A stretch of 36,030 bases of DNA from Methanomassiliicoccaceae archaeon (lineage in GTDB: Archaea; Thermoplasmatota; Thermoplasmata; Methanomassiliicoccales; UBA472). This document shows positions 17,447 through 26,787 of the stretch, one piece after another. A program made the position numbers and the translations under genes. The stretch's first letter is position 1. Every line of letters begins with the position of its first letter. The stretch lies in contig PNBI01000026.1 of NCBI GenBank assembly GCA_003135935.1, positions 1-36,030 of the forward strand. The letters run 5' to 3'. A model generated the notes under the pieces. It had not been told where the DNA came from and did no database searches. It saw nothing but the letters and a program-made list of their open reading frames with translations.

Positions 17447-19111
17447 TCAGTTCGCCCCCTTTCCCCGTCGGGTGAAGTAACGCAGCCCGAGCATCAGGAC
17501 ATACGAAATCGCAATCAGGATTATGCACGCAAGTGCTGCGCTGTAGAAGTCCTTGGGCGCCTTGGTGATCAATGTGACGATAAAATTGGGAGCGGTATTG
17601 GCATTCGAAACGACCGCCCTGGTGGCACCGGTCTCTCCCAAGCTACGGGTGAAGGCCATGATCGCCCCCGCTAGGATCGAAGATTTGATCATGGGGAGGA
17701 GAACCCTCCTGAAAGCCTGGATCGGCTTGGCGCCCAGGGTGCGCGCAGTCTCCTCGAAGGCCGGGTCGACCTCCTCCACCGCTCCCGTGACATTCCTCAC
17801 TACCAGAGGATAAGTGAAGGCGATATGCGCCAGTATCACCAGCAACATGCCGACGTCCGAATTTACCGCATTCCCCCCGACCCAGAACAGGCTCAGCGAG
17901 TAACCCAACGCCGCCGTTGGGACGATCAGCGGAATGTTGACCATGGTATCTATCACTTCGGGAAGGCGCTTAGAGCGGCCCCTGGCGATATAGAGAGCCA
18001 ATGGTACGCCCAATGCTAAATCGACCAGAGTGACCACGCCGGCCACGGTGAAGGAATAGATGATGCTGCTCCCGAACCCGCCCCAGTTGCCGCTGCTGGT
18101 AGGGTTGAAAACGAAAACGCACGTGAAGATGAAGAACGATGGCAGAAGGACCATCACGGCCAGGAAGACCATGGTGGAGGAGTCCTTGAGCTTGGGGAAG
18201 AAGCCGCGTGAGAGCAGTTTCTCCGGTCGAGGCCATACCTTCCCCATTGGAAGGTGTACTCTCTTCACCACCACTCGGATGAGGACCATTAGCACCAAGG
18301 CAATGATTATCAGAAGGATGCTCACGAACGCCAAGGCGGCATTGTAGTTTGGATCGGTCGTCTGGGCAATGGCCTTCCAGCCGTCAATGAGAGTCGGCCC
18401 GGTGTTGAAACCTTTGCTTCCTGATAGGGTGGCGAGAGCGATCACGGTTCCCCCGGTCTCGCTCAGGCTGCGCGCCAAGCAGAGAATGATGCCAGTGACC
18501 AAGCCTGCCCGGAAAAGAGGGAGAGTGATGGTCCGCGCCGCAGTCAAAGGAGAAGCACCTAATGTGCGGCCAGCGGTCTCATAGTTCTGGTCGATCTGCT
18601 CCAAGATGGCCGAGAGCGATCGCACCATGTACGGGTAAGAGAAGACGATGTGCAGGAGAATTAGCAATAGCAAGGGCGAACTCACCACGCCCAGACCCAG
18701 CGGGTTGACGATGTCCCCCGGGGCTATTCCCCAGAACAGCGCTGCCGAGAAGCCGAGGGCGGCGGTCGGGACCACTAGGGGCATGTCGATGAGCGTATCG
18801 ACCAGTGCCTTGCCCCGGAACTTCTTCCTGACCATTATCCAGGCCATCGGAAGCCCGGCCATGAAGTCGATGAGCGTGACGAGGCCGGCGATCTCGAAGG
18901 AGTTGATGATGGCGTTGGTTATCATCGTCATCTTGACCGGGTCGCTCAGGACGACCGAATTGATGGCGTCCCAGTTCGTGAACGCGTACGTCAAGACGAA
19001 AATCGTCGGGATGATGACGAAGCTCAGGAAGAACAAGATGACCAGGGCTAGCCATCCTTTACGGATGCTCCTACGGCTGATGAATTCCAGCACCCTTTCT
19101 AGCCGAGCCAT
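17447..19111 (-). CDS. ABC transporter permease, two fused BPD_transp_1 domains
   Basis: 554 aa; two copies of the EAA-loop pattern (YETAGRTLGASPLTAARTITLPL and FEETARTLGAKPIQAFRRVLLPM), each with ~6 predicted TM helices. Confidence 0.93.
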   Translation of the reverse strand: MARLERVLEFISRRSIRKGWLALVILFFLSFVIIPTIFVLTYAFTNWDAINSVVLSDPVKMTMITNAIINSFEIAGLVTLIDFMAGLPMAWIMVRKKFRGKALVDTLIDMPLVVPTAALGFSAALFWGIAPGDIVNPLGLGVVSSPLLLLILLHIVFSYPYMVRSLSAILEQIDQNYETAGRTLGASPLTAARTITLPLFRAGLVTGIILCLARSLSETGGTVIALATLSGSKGFNTGPTLIDGWKAIAQTTDPNYNAALAFVSILLIIIALVLMVLIRVVVKRVHLPMGKVWPRPEKLLSRGFFPKLKDSSTMVFLAVMVLLPSFFIFTCVFVFNPTSSGNWGGFGSSIIYSFTVAGVVTLVDLALGVPLALYIARGRSKRLPEVIDTMVNIPLIVPTAALGYSLSLFWVGGNAVNSDVGMLLVILAHIAFTYPLVVRNVTGAVEEVDPAFEETARTLGAKPIQAFRRVLLPMIKSSILAGAIMAFTRSLGETGATRAVVSNANTAPNFIVTLITKAPKDFYSAALACIILIAISYVLMLGLRYFTRRGKGAN

Positions 19112-19203
19112 CCAAACGCCTGAAGCTTCCAGGTGGAGAATCGGATATTAATGTAAATACTATTCCTTCTGGATGGACGTAGAAGTGTGGATATTGACCC
19201 GGT

Positions 19204-20160
19204 TCAACGGTTCGCTAGGATGCCCTCTACCACGGACTCGTTGTCGGTGACCTTGATCCCCGGCCCGATGATGGAGCCAGTAATCTTGCAGTTCGCGCCG
19301 ATGCTTGCGCCTTTCATGATCAGGGCGTTATCGACGCGCGCTCCCTCTCCGATCCTTACGTCAGGCTCGATGCAAACGTTCGGGCCGATATGGCAGCCCT
19401 TCATCTCCTTGGACTGAATGAGATTCGGCGGGATCTGCTGACAATCGAGGTTTGACAGTACGGGCGGGCTCTCCCGGTCCAACATCTCTCTTTGAGCTAC
19501 CAAGGTGTTCTTGAGGGTCCCGCAGTCCACCCAGAACCCCTCGAAGCGTTGACCGAAGAGGCCATATTCCAGTACGCGAGGGAAGACCTCGCGCTCGATG
19601 GAAACCTGACCCTTACCGATATAGTCAAGTATCTCTGGCTCGAAGACATAGACGCCAGCGTTAATGAGATTGGACTTCGCCTCCTCCCGCGAGGGCTTCT
19701 CCTGGAAATCGATGATGCGCATGTTCCGCCCGATTTCGACCACTCCGAACGCAGACGGGTCCTCCACTTCCCACAATGCCAGCGTGCCGATTCCGCCGGT
19801 CTCGCGATGCCCCCTGACCATCGCCTTGATGTCCAATGAGGAGACGCAATCCCCGTTCAGAACGATGAACGTTCCATCGATGTGCTGGGCCACGTTCGTT
19901 AGCGCCCCTCCTGTCCCCATCGGGCTGGACTCGTTCACTAGGATGACCTTGCGCCCGCATGGCTCGACGCGGAAGTAATCCTCCAGCGCCTCCTTCATGT
20001 AGCTGACGGCGAGAATCACAGTGTCGACGCTCGACGGCAATGTGTCGATGACCCGGCGGATGAGCGGCTTGCCAGCTATGGGCACCAATGACTTTGGGAT
20101 AGAATATGTCAGAGGTCTAAGGCGGGTCCCCAGACCACCAGCGAGGATGACGGCCTTCAT
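19204..20160 (-). CDS. Sugar-1-phosphate nucleotidyltransferase with C-terminal left-handed beta-helix
   Basis: MKAVILAGGLGTRLRPLTYSIPKSLVPIAGKPLI, MGTGGALTN, LNGDCV; C-term VRIGEGARVDNALIMKGASIGANCKITGSIIG hexapeptide repeats. Confidence 0.92.
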   Translation of the reverse strand: MKAVILAGGLGTRLRPLTYSIPKSLVPIAGKPLIRRVIDTLPSSVDTVILAVSYMKEALEDYFRVEPCGRKVILVNESSPMGTGGALTNVAQHIDGTFIVLNGDCVSSLDIKAMVRGHRETGGIGTLALWEVEDPSAFGVVEIGRNMRIIDFQEKPSREEAKSNLINAGVYVFEPEILDYIGKGQVSIEREVFPRVLEYGLFGQRFEGFWVDCGTLKNTLVAQREMLDRESPPVLSNLDCQQIPPNLIQSKEMKGCHIGPNVCIEPDVRIGEGARVDNALIMKGASIGANCKITGSIIGPGIKVTDNESVVEGILANR

Positions 20161-20212
20161 GGTCAGACTTCTTTTCTTACCAGCTTCCTAACCAGCGCCG
20201 TCTGCGCAACCC

Positions 20213-20428
20213 TCAGAGCGGTGAAATGCTCACCACGTTGTTGCCCCGAAGGATCACTACCCCCAGGCGCCTGGTCTGCTCAGCGGTCCTCTCTTCCGTC
20301 TCCTCGAGCACCATGTTCATATACTCATCATATCCAGTAAGCTTTCCCTCAAGGACGCGGTTGTCCTTCAGGAGAAGCGATATCTTCTTATTCATCGATT
20401 TCTCGAGCAGCGCAAGAGGCATGACCAT
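20213..20428 (-). CDS. Sm-like archaeal protein (Lsm)
   Basis: 71 aa; KISLLLKDNRVLEGKLTGYDEYMNMVLEE...LGVVILRGNNVVSISPL (Sm1 and Sm2 motifs). Confidence 0.93.
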   Translation of the reverse strand: MVMPLALLEKSMNKKISLLLKDNRVLEGKLTGYDEYMNMVLEETEERTAEQTRRLGVVILRGNNVVSISPL

Positions 20429-20556
20429 CCAATATCACTCATCTCCAAATATTGGCTGAGGTGTTTAAACCTTTCCCAACCCCCTGTTAATCGGTAACCA
20501 GTAAACGGGGTTTGAATATTCACGGCAACGGTGCGAGGAATGAAATGGAGCGAGGC

Positions 20557-21060
20557 TCACTGCTTCTGCAGCTGCTCCTCCATCCACTTCTTGATGTCCT
20601 CCTTCTTCGAGGAGGCGATGCCGAAGTACTCGGCGAAATGCTTGCTGGTAGTGAGCAGGAAGGTATGCGAGGAACGCTTGGCGGTGATCAGGTTCGCCGA
20701 GCGCAGTATCTTGATATGCTCGTACACCTCCGATCCGAGCGATTTCGCGAGTTCGGACTGAAGCACTGGCTGATTGTAAGCGATGAAGGCGGCGGTCTTG
20801 AGCGCGTCCTTCGGCAGCTCTACCTCCGCAAATGGCATGCCGTAGTTCGAGTATTGCTTGCGCAACTGCATGCTGTACCGCACCCCGATCTTCACCACCT
20901 CGACCGATGAACCGACCTCATCGTACTGCTTCTTCAGCCGGGCGATCGCCCTGCGCACGATATCCGGGGAGAGCTGGGTGGCGCTCTCGATCTCAGCCAT
21001 CCTCAACGGTCTGGAGGAAGCGAACAGCACCGATTCCACGGCGCGCAGCGGCTCGTCCAC
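20557..21060 (-). CDS. scpB: Segregation and condensation protein ScpB
   Basis: 167 aa winged-helix protein, VESVLFASSRPLRMAEIE...LPKDALKTAAFIAYNQPVLQSELAKSLGSEVYEHIKILRSANLI; follows scpA. Confidence 0.9.
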   Translation of the reverse strand: MDEPLRAVESVLFASSRPLRMAEIESATQLSPDIVRRAIARLKKQYDEVGSSVEVVKIGVRYSMQLRKQYSNYGMPFAEVELPKDALKTAAFIAYNQPVLQSELAKSLGSEVYEHIKILRSANLITAKRSSHTFLLTTSKHFAEYFGIASSKKEDIKKWMEEQLQKQ

Positions 21061-21061
21061 C

Positions 21062-21964
21062 TCACATCACCGGGGCCTGCTTCGTTTCCGCCGCCGCCCT
21101 GGCATCCTCCAGGGTACCGATGTCCCAGGGGATCTTGATCTCCATGAATATCTGGCCATAAGGCAGGTCATCCTGCCAGAGCGCGATCTTGCCGTTCCTA
21201 GCGAGGAAGAGCAATGAGATGAACACCGTGACCCTGTCCTCCTTTCCGCCGCAGAAGATGTCGTCGATCGAGATCGGCCCGTTGCCGCATTTCATGATGC
21301 GGGTCCAGACCATTTCCACGTCCTTCTCCAGGTCCTCGGAATGGTTGCGAGGGTCGTACTTCTGATCGGACCTTGTCAGCTGCTCGCGGATCTTGGCTCT
21401 CGCCTCCGCTACTTCCGCGTCCGCTCTGGCCTCCTCGAAAGCGTCCAGCAGCTCGACCAATGATACCGGCCTTTGCGATTGATGGCGCACCGCCTCGCAC
21501 AGGTCGATCTGCTCCGGAACGTCCGCTGCGAAGCAGGGAACGTCGTCCGGGGCGAACATATCCTCGATGGCGTCGAAATCCCAATCGGAGCAGAACAGCT
21601 GCTGCTTCTCGTCGTTCGCGGCGAGCACCTCCTCGCTCTGCATCTTCAGGATGCTCCAGGCCATGAAGACCAGCTTGCCGGCGACGATGAAGTTGACCTC
21701 GGACTGCTGCATCTTGCGCAGGTAGAGATCGGTGAATGAAATCAGGTCGATGTCCCAAGGATCGTAGTTGTTGCTCAGCACCAGGTCGAAGACCATCTGC
21801 AAGGACCGGTCCACCGGGTCTCGCGGCACCGCCTGATCGCCTTGCTCGTAAGCCTGGGCGAGCGAAAGGTAGCGGTCCAGCTTCTGATGGCGGTCGCTCT
21901 CGTCAATGAGCGCCTTGTGGAACATCAGATGCCCGAGCACGCCTTCCAGGCTGGAGGAGCTCAT
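21062..21964 (-). CDS. scpA: Segregation and condensation protein ScpA
   Basis: 300 aa kleisin; DLVLSNNYDPWDIDLISFTDLYLRKMQQSEVNFIVAGKLVFMAWSILKMQSEEVL; 4-nt overlap with smc. Confidence 0.92.
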   Translation of the reverse strand: MSSSSLEGVLGHLMFHKALIDESDRHQKLDRYLSLAQAYEQGDQAVPRDPVDRSLQMVFDLVLSNNYDPWDIDLISFTDLYLRKMQQSEVNFIVAGKLVFMAWSILKMQSEEVLAANDEKQQLFCSDWDFDAIEDMFAPDDVPCFAADVPEQIDLCEAVRHQSQRPVSLVELLDAFEEARADAEVAEARAKIREQLTRSDQKYDPRNHSEDLEKDVEMVWTRIMKCGNGPISIDDIFCGGKEDRVTVFISLLFLARNGKIALWQDDLPYGQIFMEIKIPWDIGTLEDARAAAETKQAPVM

Positions 21965-24900
21965 GCTGCTCCCTCCGCCTTCTCGTCGGGGATGTGCAGC
22001 TCTTCCTGCAAATCCTTGATGTCCCCGATGTTCGCCTTCATGATGACGCGAGATATGCCGCCCTCGCCCTTGGTAACGCCGACCACATGGTCAGCTTTGC
22101 TAAGGGTTACCTTCCTCAGCGAGATCATCACGAACTGCGCGGTCTTCGAAGCGCGCTGCACTCGTTGCGCTACCATATCCGCGTTCACCGCGTCCAGGAA
22201 CATGTCCACCTCGTCCAGGAGGTAGAACGGCGAAGGCTGGAATTGCTGGATGGCGAAAATGAACGCCAGCGCGGCCAGGGACTTCTCCCCTCCGCTCAGC
22301 GCCTCCAACCTCAGCACCTTGCCCAAGCGGGGCTTGACCTTCATTATCAGACCGGCCTCGAACGGCGAATCCGGATTCTCTAGAACGAGTTCGGCCTCTC
22401 CGCCTCCGGAGAGCTCCGCGTAAGTGCGCTGGAAATTCTCGTTGATGCCGACGAAGACCTTCCCCAGGGCGATCTTCTTCTTCTCGTTCAGCTCATCCAT
22501 GAGCTTGATGAGGTCGCGGCGCTGCTCTTCCAGGCGCTTGGTCTCCTCTCTGAGCTCGGTATGGCGCCCCTTCTTTTCGTCGTAATCTTCGATGGCACGC
22601 AAGTTAATGTTTCCCATGTTACCCAGCTGCGCCTCGCACCTGGATATGGCGTCCTTCAATTCCTCCAATGTTGGCAACGGCAGGACGACCTGCATCTTGT
22701 AAGTGGCGATCTCGGTCTCCAGCTCCTTGAGGCGGTCCTCCGCCGCCTTCTGCTTAGTCTGCATGCCGATGTTAATGTCGTCGGAGGTCTCGATGCGGCC
22801 TTGCACCTTGTCCCGCTCGCTTTCCAGCTTGGTCTTGTCCCGGAACGCGCCATCGCGTCGGTCCCTGAGCCCCTTCAGCTCGTTGCCCATCGACTCCTCG
22901 ATCTTCTTCAGGCCGTTCAGCTCGATGGTCAGCTTCGCTTCCTTCTCGGCGGACGCCTTGGCGGTCTTATGGAGCTTGACCAGCTTATCTTTCCCTTCAT
23001 CATCGAGGTCCAGGAATTCCTGGTGGCGTTGCTTGACCAGGCCGATCTGGGTCTCGGCCGTTTCCTTGGCCGATTTCAGCTCGGCGACCTTGCCAGTCAG
23101 GTCGGCGATCTGGCCTTGCAGCGACCTGAGCTTTTGCGATAGCTCCTTCGGAGCGATGTCGGTGATGCGCTTCCTGCCAGCATCCCTCTCGCCCTTCAGC
23201 CTCTGCAGCGTTTCCTCGGCAATGTGCAGCTTTCCGGCCGCCTCGGTGGCGCCTCGCTCGGCTTCGCTCAAATCCGATGAGTACTTGCGGATCTCCTCGT
23301 CCGCCTGGAGCAGGCGCCCCTTGAGCTCCTTCTTCCTCGATTCCAACGCGTCCAACTTAATGTTGTTGACCCCACCGGTCGAACTCGCCGCCCGGATGGC
23401 CGCCTCGACCTGCAACAGGTCCGCGCGGACCTTCCTCAGCTCCTCGTTCACGTTCTCGGCGTGCTCCGTGCTCTTGCGCAGCTCCTCGGCCACCTCGTCC
23501 AAGCGGCCCTTGCCCGAGCCGAACTTGAGGTTGCTCTGCTCCACCGTCCCGCCGACCATGGCGCCGGATGATTCGATAAGCTCGCCGCTCACGGTCACGA
23601 GGCGCACCCCGCCCATCAGCCTGCGCGCCTTGTCCAGTGATTCTACGACCACCGTGTCACCGAACACGTACCAAAACGCCGCGCGATATTTCTCGTTGAA
23701 TCGTATCAGGTCGATAGCGAAGCCAGCCGCTTCCTTCTCCGCCAGTATCGCCTTGCCCCGCGGCTTCCCGTCCAACATCTTGTTCAGCGGCAGGAAAGTC
23801 GCCCGGCCGAGATTGTTACGCTTGAGGAACTGGATGGCGCTGGCGGCCACCTCATCGTCGTCCACGACGATGGACTGCATCCGGTTGCCAGCAGCGACGT
23901 TCAAAGCGACCTCATACTGCTTCTCGACCTCGGCCAGCTCAGCGATGGTGCCGTGGATCCCTTTGATCTCGCGTCTGTCCCTCGCTTCGAGCAAAGCCCG
24001 GACGGCGCGGTTGTAGCCCTTGGCCACGTTCTCGGCCGCCTCCTGCTCCGCCTTCAATTGATTGTAATCCCTGGTCAGGCTCCTTATCGCCTGCTCCAGC
24101 TCATCCGCCTGCCGGGTCAGCTTGACCTCCAGGTTCTTCTTCTGGAACAGCTCGTCCTGCATTGACTTCATCTCGCCGGATGAGCTCTTGTCAGACGAAC
24201 GGAGATTGCGGATGTTGAACTCCGAGTCGGACATCTCGAACTCCAGGGTCTTCTTCCCTTCCTCCAGATTGGCGAGCTCGACCTTCAGCCGGTCACGCTT
24301 CTCTTCCAAGCGGTCCTTCTCCAATAATAGTTCGCGCTTCTCGTCCTCGAGCTTCTGCACCTTCTCGTCGAGCGAGGCCACCTTCTTGTCCAGCGTCCCA
24401 AGTTCCTGGTCGGAGGATGCCACCTTTCCCTGCACCTGCTCCAGCTCGGCCTTCCTCTGGTCCAAGGTTCGAAGCTGCTCCAAGTAGCCTTGCCCGGAGG
24501 ACTTGACCTTCGCTTCCAAGTCGGCCAGCTCCTTGGTGACCGCCTCGCGCTCGGACAGCTTCTCCTTCAGCAGAGCCTCGAGCTCCTCCACGTCCGCCTG
24601 GGCGCGCTTCCCCTGCTCCTGCGTCCTGGCAAGCTCGATCTTGACCGCGTCCATCTTCTCCTTGAGGTCCTTCGCCTCTGAGCCTCCGCGGGTCTCCAGG
24701 TCCTTCTCGAGGGCGGCGACGCGAACGCCCGCCTCCTCGATCTTTCGCAATATCTCTATCTTCTTCAGTTTGAGCCCCTCGATCTCCTTGAGGTAGTCGG
24801 CCGACTGCTTGCGGATGGATTCGATCTCTGTGCCGGTGGACTCACGGCGCTTATGGGCCATCTGCAGCTTGGCCATCTGCAGCCGATCACGTGCGTCAAT

Positions 24901-25560
24901 GAACTTGAGGGCCGCGGTGCGCTCCTCCTCCAGCTGCTTGATCTGCTTCTCTATCTCGGCCAGGATGATGGCGATGCGGTCGATGTTCTCCTCGGCCTTC
25001 TTGCGCTCGTCCAGCGCTTTGAATATCTCCTCGTCGTACTTGCTGATGCCAGAGATGTCGTCCAGGATCTTGCGGCGATCGATGGTGGACATGCCAACGA
25101 TTCTGGTAACGTCCCCTTGCTGCACCAGGTTGTAGCCTTCCGCGGAGATGCGTGAGTTGGCCAGCAACGAATCGAATTCGGTGAGAGACGACTTGCGATC
25201 ATTCACATAGAAATATGAGTTATAACCGTCAGTGGTCTCGGAGAGCTTCACGTGCCTGGTGAGCTTGACGACCTCGGAATCGATGGGGATGGTCCGATCC
25301 GCGTTGTCGAATACCAATGAAACCTTGCAATAATCTGATGCTTGCTTGGACTCGCCACCGTTGAATATAAGGTCGGTCAGCTTCGCCGCCCTCAGGGCCT
25401 TTGAGCTCTTCGGGCCCAGGACGAATAGGATCGCATCGGAGATGTTGCTCTTGCCAGATCCATTGGGTCCAGTGACGGAGGTGAACCCTTCCAGGAACGG
25501 TATGGTCATCTTCTTTCCAAACGATTTGAAGTTCTCGAGCTCCAGCTGTTTTAGATACAT
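21961..25560 (-). CDS. smc: Chromosome segregation protein SMC
   Basis: 1199 aa; GPNGSGKSNISDAILFVLG, central hinge, long coiled coils, LSGGEKSLAALAFIFAIQQFQPSPFYLLDEVDMFLDAVN. Confidence 0.98.
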   Translation of the reverse strand: MYLKQLELENFKSFGKKMTIPFLEGFTSVTGPNGSGKSNISDAILFVLGPKSSKALRAAKLTDLIFNGGESKQASDYCKVSLVFDNADRTIPIDSEVVKLTRHVKLSETTDGYNSYFYVNDRKSSLTEFDSLLANSRISAEGYNLVQQGDVTRIVGMSTIDRRKILDDISGISKYDEEIFKALDERKKAEENIDRIAIILAEIEKQIKQLEEERTAALKFIDARDRLQMAKLQMAHKRRESTGTEIESIRKQSADYLKEIEGLKLKKIEILRKIEEAGVRVAALEKDLETRGGSEAKDLKEKMDAVKIELARTQEQGKRAQADVEELEALLKEKLSEREAVTKELADLEAKVKSSGQGYLEQLRTLDQRKAELEQVQGKVASSDQELGTLDKKVASLDEKVQKLEDEKRELLLEKDRLEEKRDRLKVELANLEEGKKTLEFEMSDSEFNIRNLRSSDKSSSGEMKSMQDELFQKKNLEVKLTRQADELEQAIRSLTRDYNQLKAEQEAAENVAKGYNRAVRALLEARDRREIKGIHGTIAELAEVEKQYEVALNVAAGNRMQSIVVDDDEVAASAIQFLKRNNLGRATFLPLNKMLDGKPRGKAILAEKEAAGFAIDLIRFNEKYRAAFWYVFGDTVVVESLDKARRLMGGVRLVTVSGELIESSGAMVGGTVEQSNLKFGSGKGRLDEVAEELRKSTEHAENVNEELRKVRADLLQVEAAIRAASSTGGVNNIKLDALESRKKELKGRLLQADEEIRKYSSDLSEAERGATEAAGKLHIAEETLQRLKGERDAGRKRITDIAPKELSQKLRSLQGQIADLTGKVAELKSAKETAETQIGLVKQRHQEFLDLDDEGKDKLVKLHKTAKASAEKEAKLTIELNGLKKIEESMGNELKGLRDRRDGAFRDKTKLESERDKVQGRIETSDDINIGMQTKQKAAEDRLKELETEIATYKMQVVLPLPTLEELKDAISRCEAQLGNMGNINLRAIEDYDEKKGRHTELREETKRLEEQRRDLIKLMDELNEKKKIALGKVFVGINENFQRTYAELSGGGEAELVLENPDSPFEAGLIMKVKPRLGKVLRLEALSGGEKSLAALAFIFAIQQFQPSPFYLLDEVDMFLDAVNADMVAQRVQRASKTAQFVMISLRKVTLSKADHVVGVTKGEGGISRVIMKANIGDIKDLQEELHIPDEKAEGAA

Positions 25561-25641
25561 AGCTTTCCTCCCGTTTGGAGGGCAAAGTGAAGCGGTCGCT
25601 CATCGTAGAGCAGACCAACTGTTTGCAATCCCATCCCTCTA

Positions 25642-25659
25642 GTCCGACGTCTGTCGGAC
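25642..25659. promoter_or_regulatory. Perfect 7-bp inverted repeat GTCCGAC-gtct-GTCGGAC upstream of smc
   Basis: Read directly in sequence; lies near the expected transcription start relative to a minus-strand TATA-like element (CTATTTATACC, approx. 25682-25693). Confidence 0.55.
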
Positions 25660-25839
25660 GTCGATTAGTATTGGGGTGTTGGTATAAATAGATTGTTGGA
25701 ATTTGCAATCCCAGATGATGCAATAGTGAAACATTTTGGCAATTTTTTCAGATGCGAATGTTTCTCAACGTGAATCGAAGACTGCTGATGGTAGCAATGA
25801 GTTCTGCATTGCAGGAGGTCATTTCTCTCGCTAGATGCC

Positions 25840-26787
25840 TTAACTCATCGTTGCTTCCCTTTCGTGCTTTACGATCTTGCTAATACCCTCATCTATGGAG
25901 ATGCTGGGCTGCCATCCGGTGATGTTCTTCAACCGGCTAATGTCAGCGTAACTTTTCTCATATCGTCCTTCGACCGGAGTCTCCTTGACCTGGAGGTTGC
26001 CGAAATGATTGGACAACGATTGGACTACGCGATCGATCGAAGTCGGCTCCCCTTTACCTATATTGACGTACATTTCTTTCGAAGGGGAACTTGCCAATTT
26101 CATCAAGGCGGTTGCCACATCGTCAGCGAAAATGTAGTCGAACTCGTTCTCCTTTTGGAACAAGGTGATTGGTTTGTTCCTAAGTGCGCTTCGTGTCCAT
26201 CTGGATATTACATCTCGGGAGCCTTCGCCATATACCCGGAAAATCCTTGCACAAATCGCCTGGACATCGGGATGAGTCTCCGAATAGAATTGTACTTCCT
26301 TCTCTCCAAAAAACTTAGCAGACCCACACAGATTCCTTGGATCCTTTTGCGAATCCTCGCGTATCGGAGTTGCGAGTGCCTTGGCATCGTTATGCAGATA
26401 GAGATTGGGATCATAGACAAGGTACGATGAGGCGAAAACGAATCTTCCTTCAGACTCTTGCTTGGACATCGCTGAAAGGAGTCTATGAGTCACTCGAACA
26501 TTGTTTTGGTAATTCGAACCCCAGAAAGATGAGGTCTCTTCGCTTCTCTCGAAAGTTGCCGCCAAATGAAAGATGACATCAGGTTGCAGTGCCGAAATGA
26601 CATCTTCGATCGCAGTAACAACCAAATTGCTTTGAATATAAGTAACGGACTCAGGAAGATTGTTTGGCTTTGCTTTCTTGTCGATGACGGTCAGTATCGC
26701 GCCCAGCTTCCACAATCTTCGAATCAGGTATGTACCAATCACACCTGCGCCACCTGTTATTAGAATCCTTCTTCGGCCTAGATCCAT
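25840..26787 (-). CDS. NAD-dependent epimerase/dehydratase (extended SDR)
   Basis: MDLGRRRILITGGAGVIGTYLIRRLWKLGA, VIFHLAATFE, FASSYLVYDP; start ATG at 26787 overlaps the upstream gene stop (TAATG). Confidence 0.88.
   Translation of the reverse strand: MDLGRRRILITGGAGVIGTYLIRRLWKLGAILTVIDKKAKPNNLPESVTYIQSNLVVTAIEDVISALQPDVIFHLAATFERSEETSSFWGSNYQNNVRVTHRLLSAMSKQESEGRFVFASSYLVYDPNLYLHNDAKALATPIREDSQKDPRNLCGSAKFFGEKEVQFYSETHPDVQAICARIFRVYGEGSRDVISRWTRSALRNKPITLFQKENEFDYIFADDVATALMKLASSPSKEMYVNIGKGEPTSIDRVVQSLSNHFGNLQVKETPVEGRYEKSYADISRLKNITGWQPSISIDEGISKIVKHEREATMS

Noticed and set aside
19108-19176. CCATCCA ... TGGATGG inverted repeat near the permease start
   Set aside because: Arms are ~55 nt apart and one overlaps the start codon; could easily be chance.
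22703-24016. 437-aa plus-strand ORF antisense to smc
   Set aside because: Low-complexity Ser/Arg/Leu-rich translation typical of the antisense frame of a high-GC coiled-coil gene; smc is unambiguous on the minus strand.
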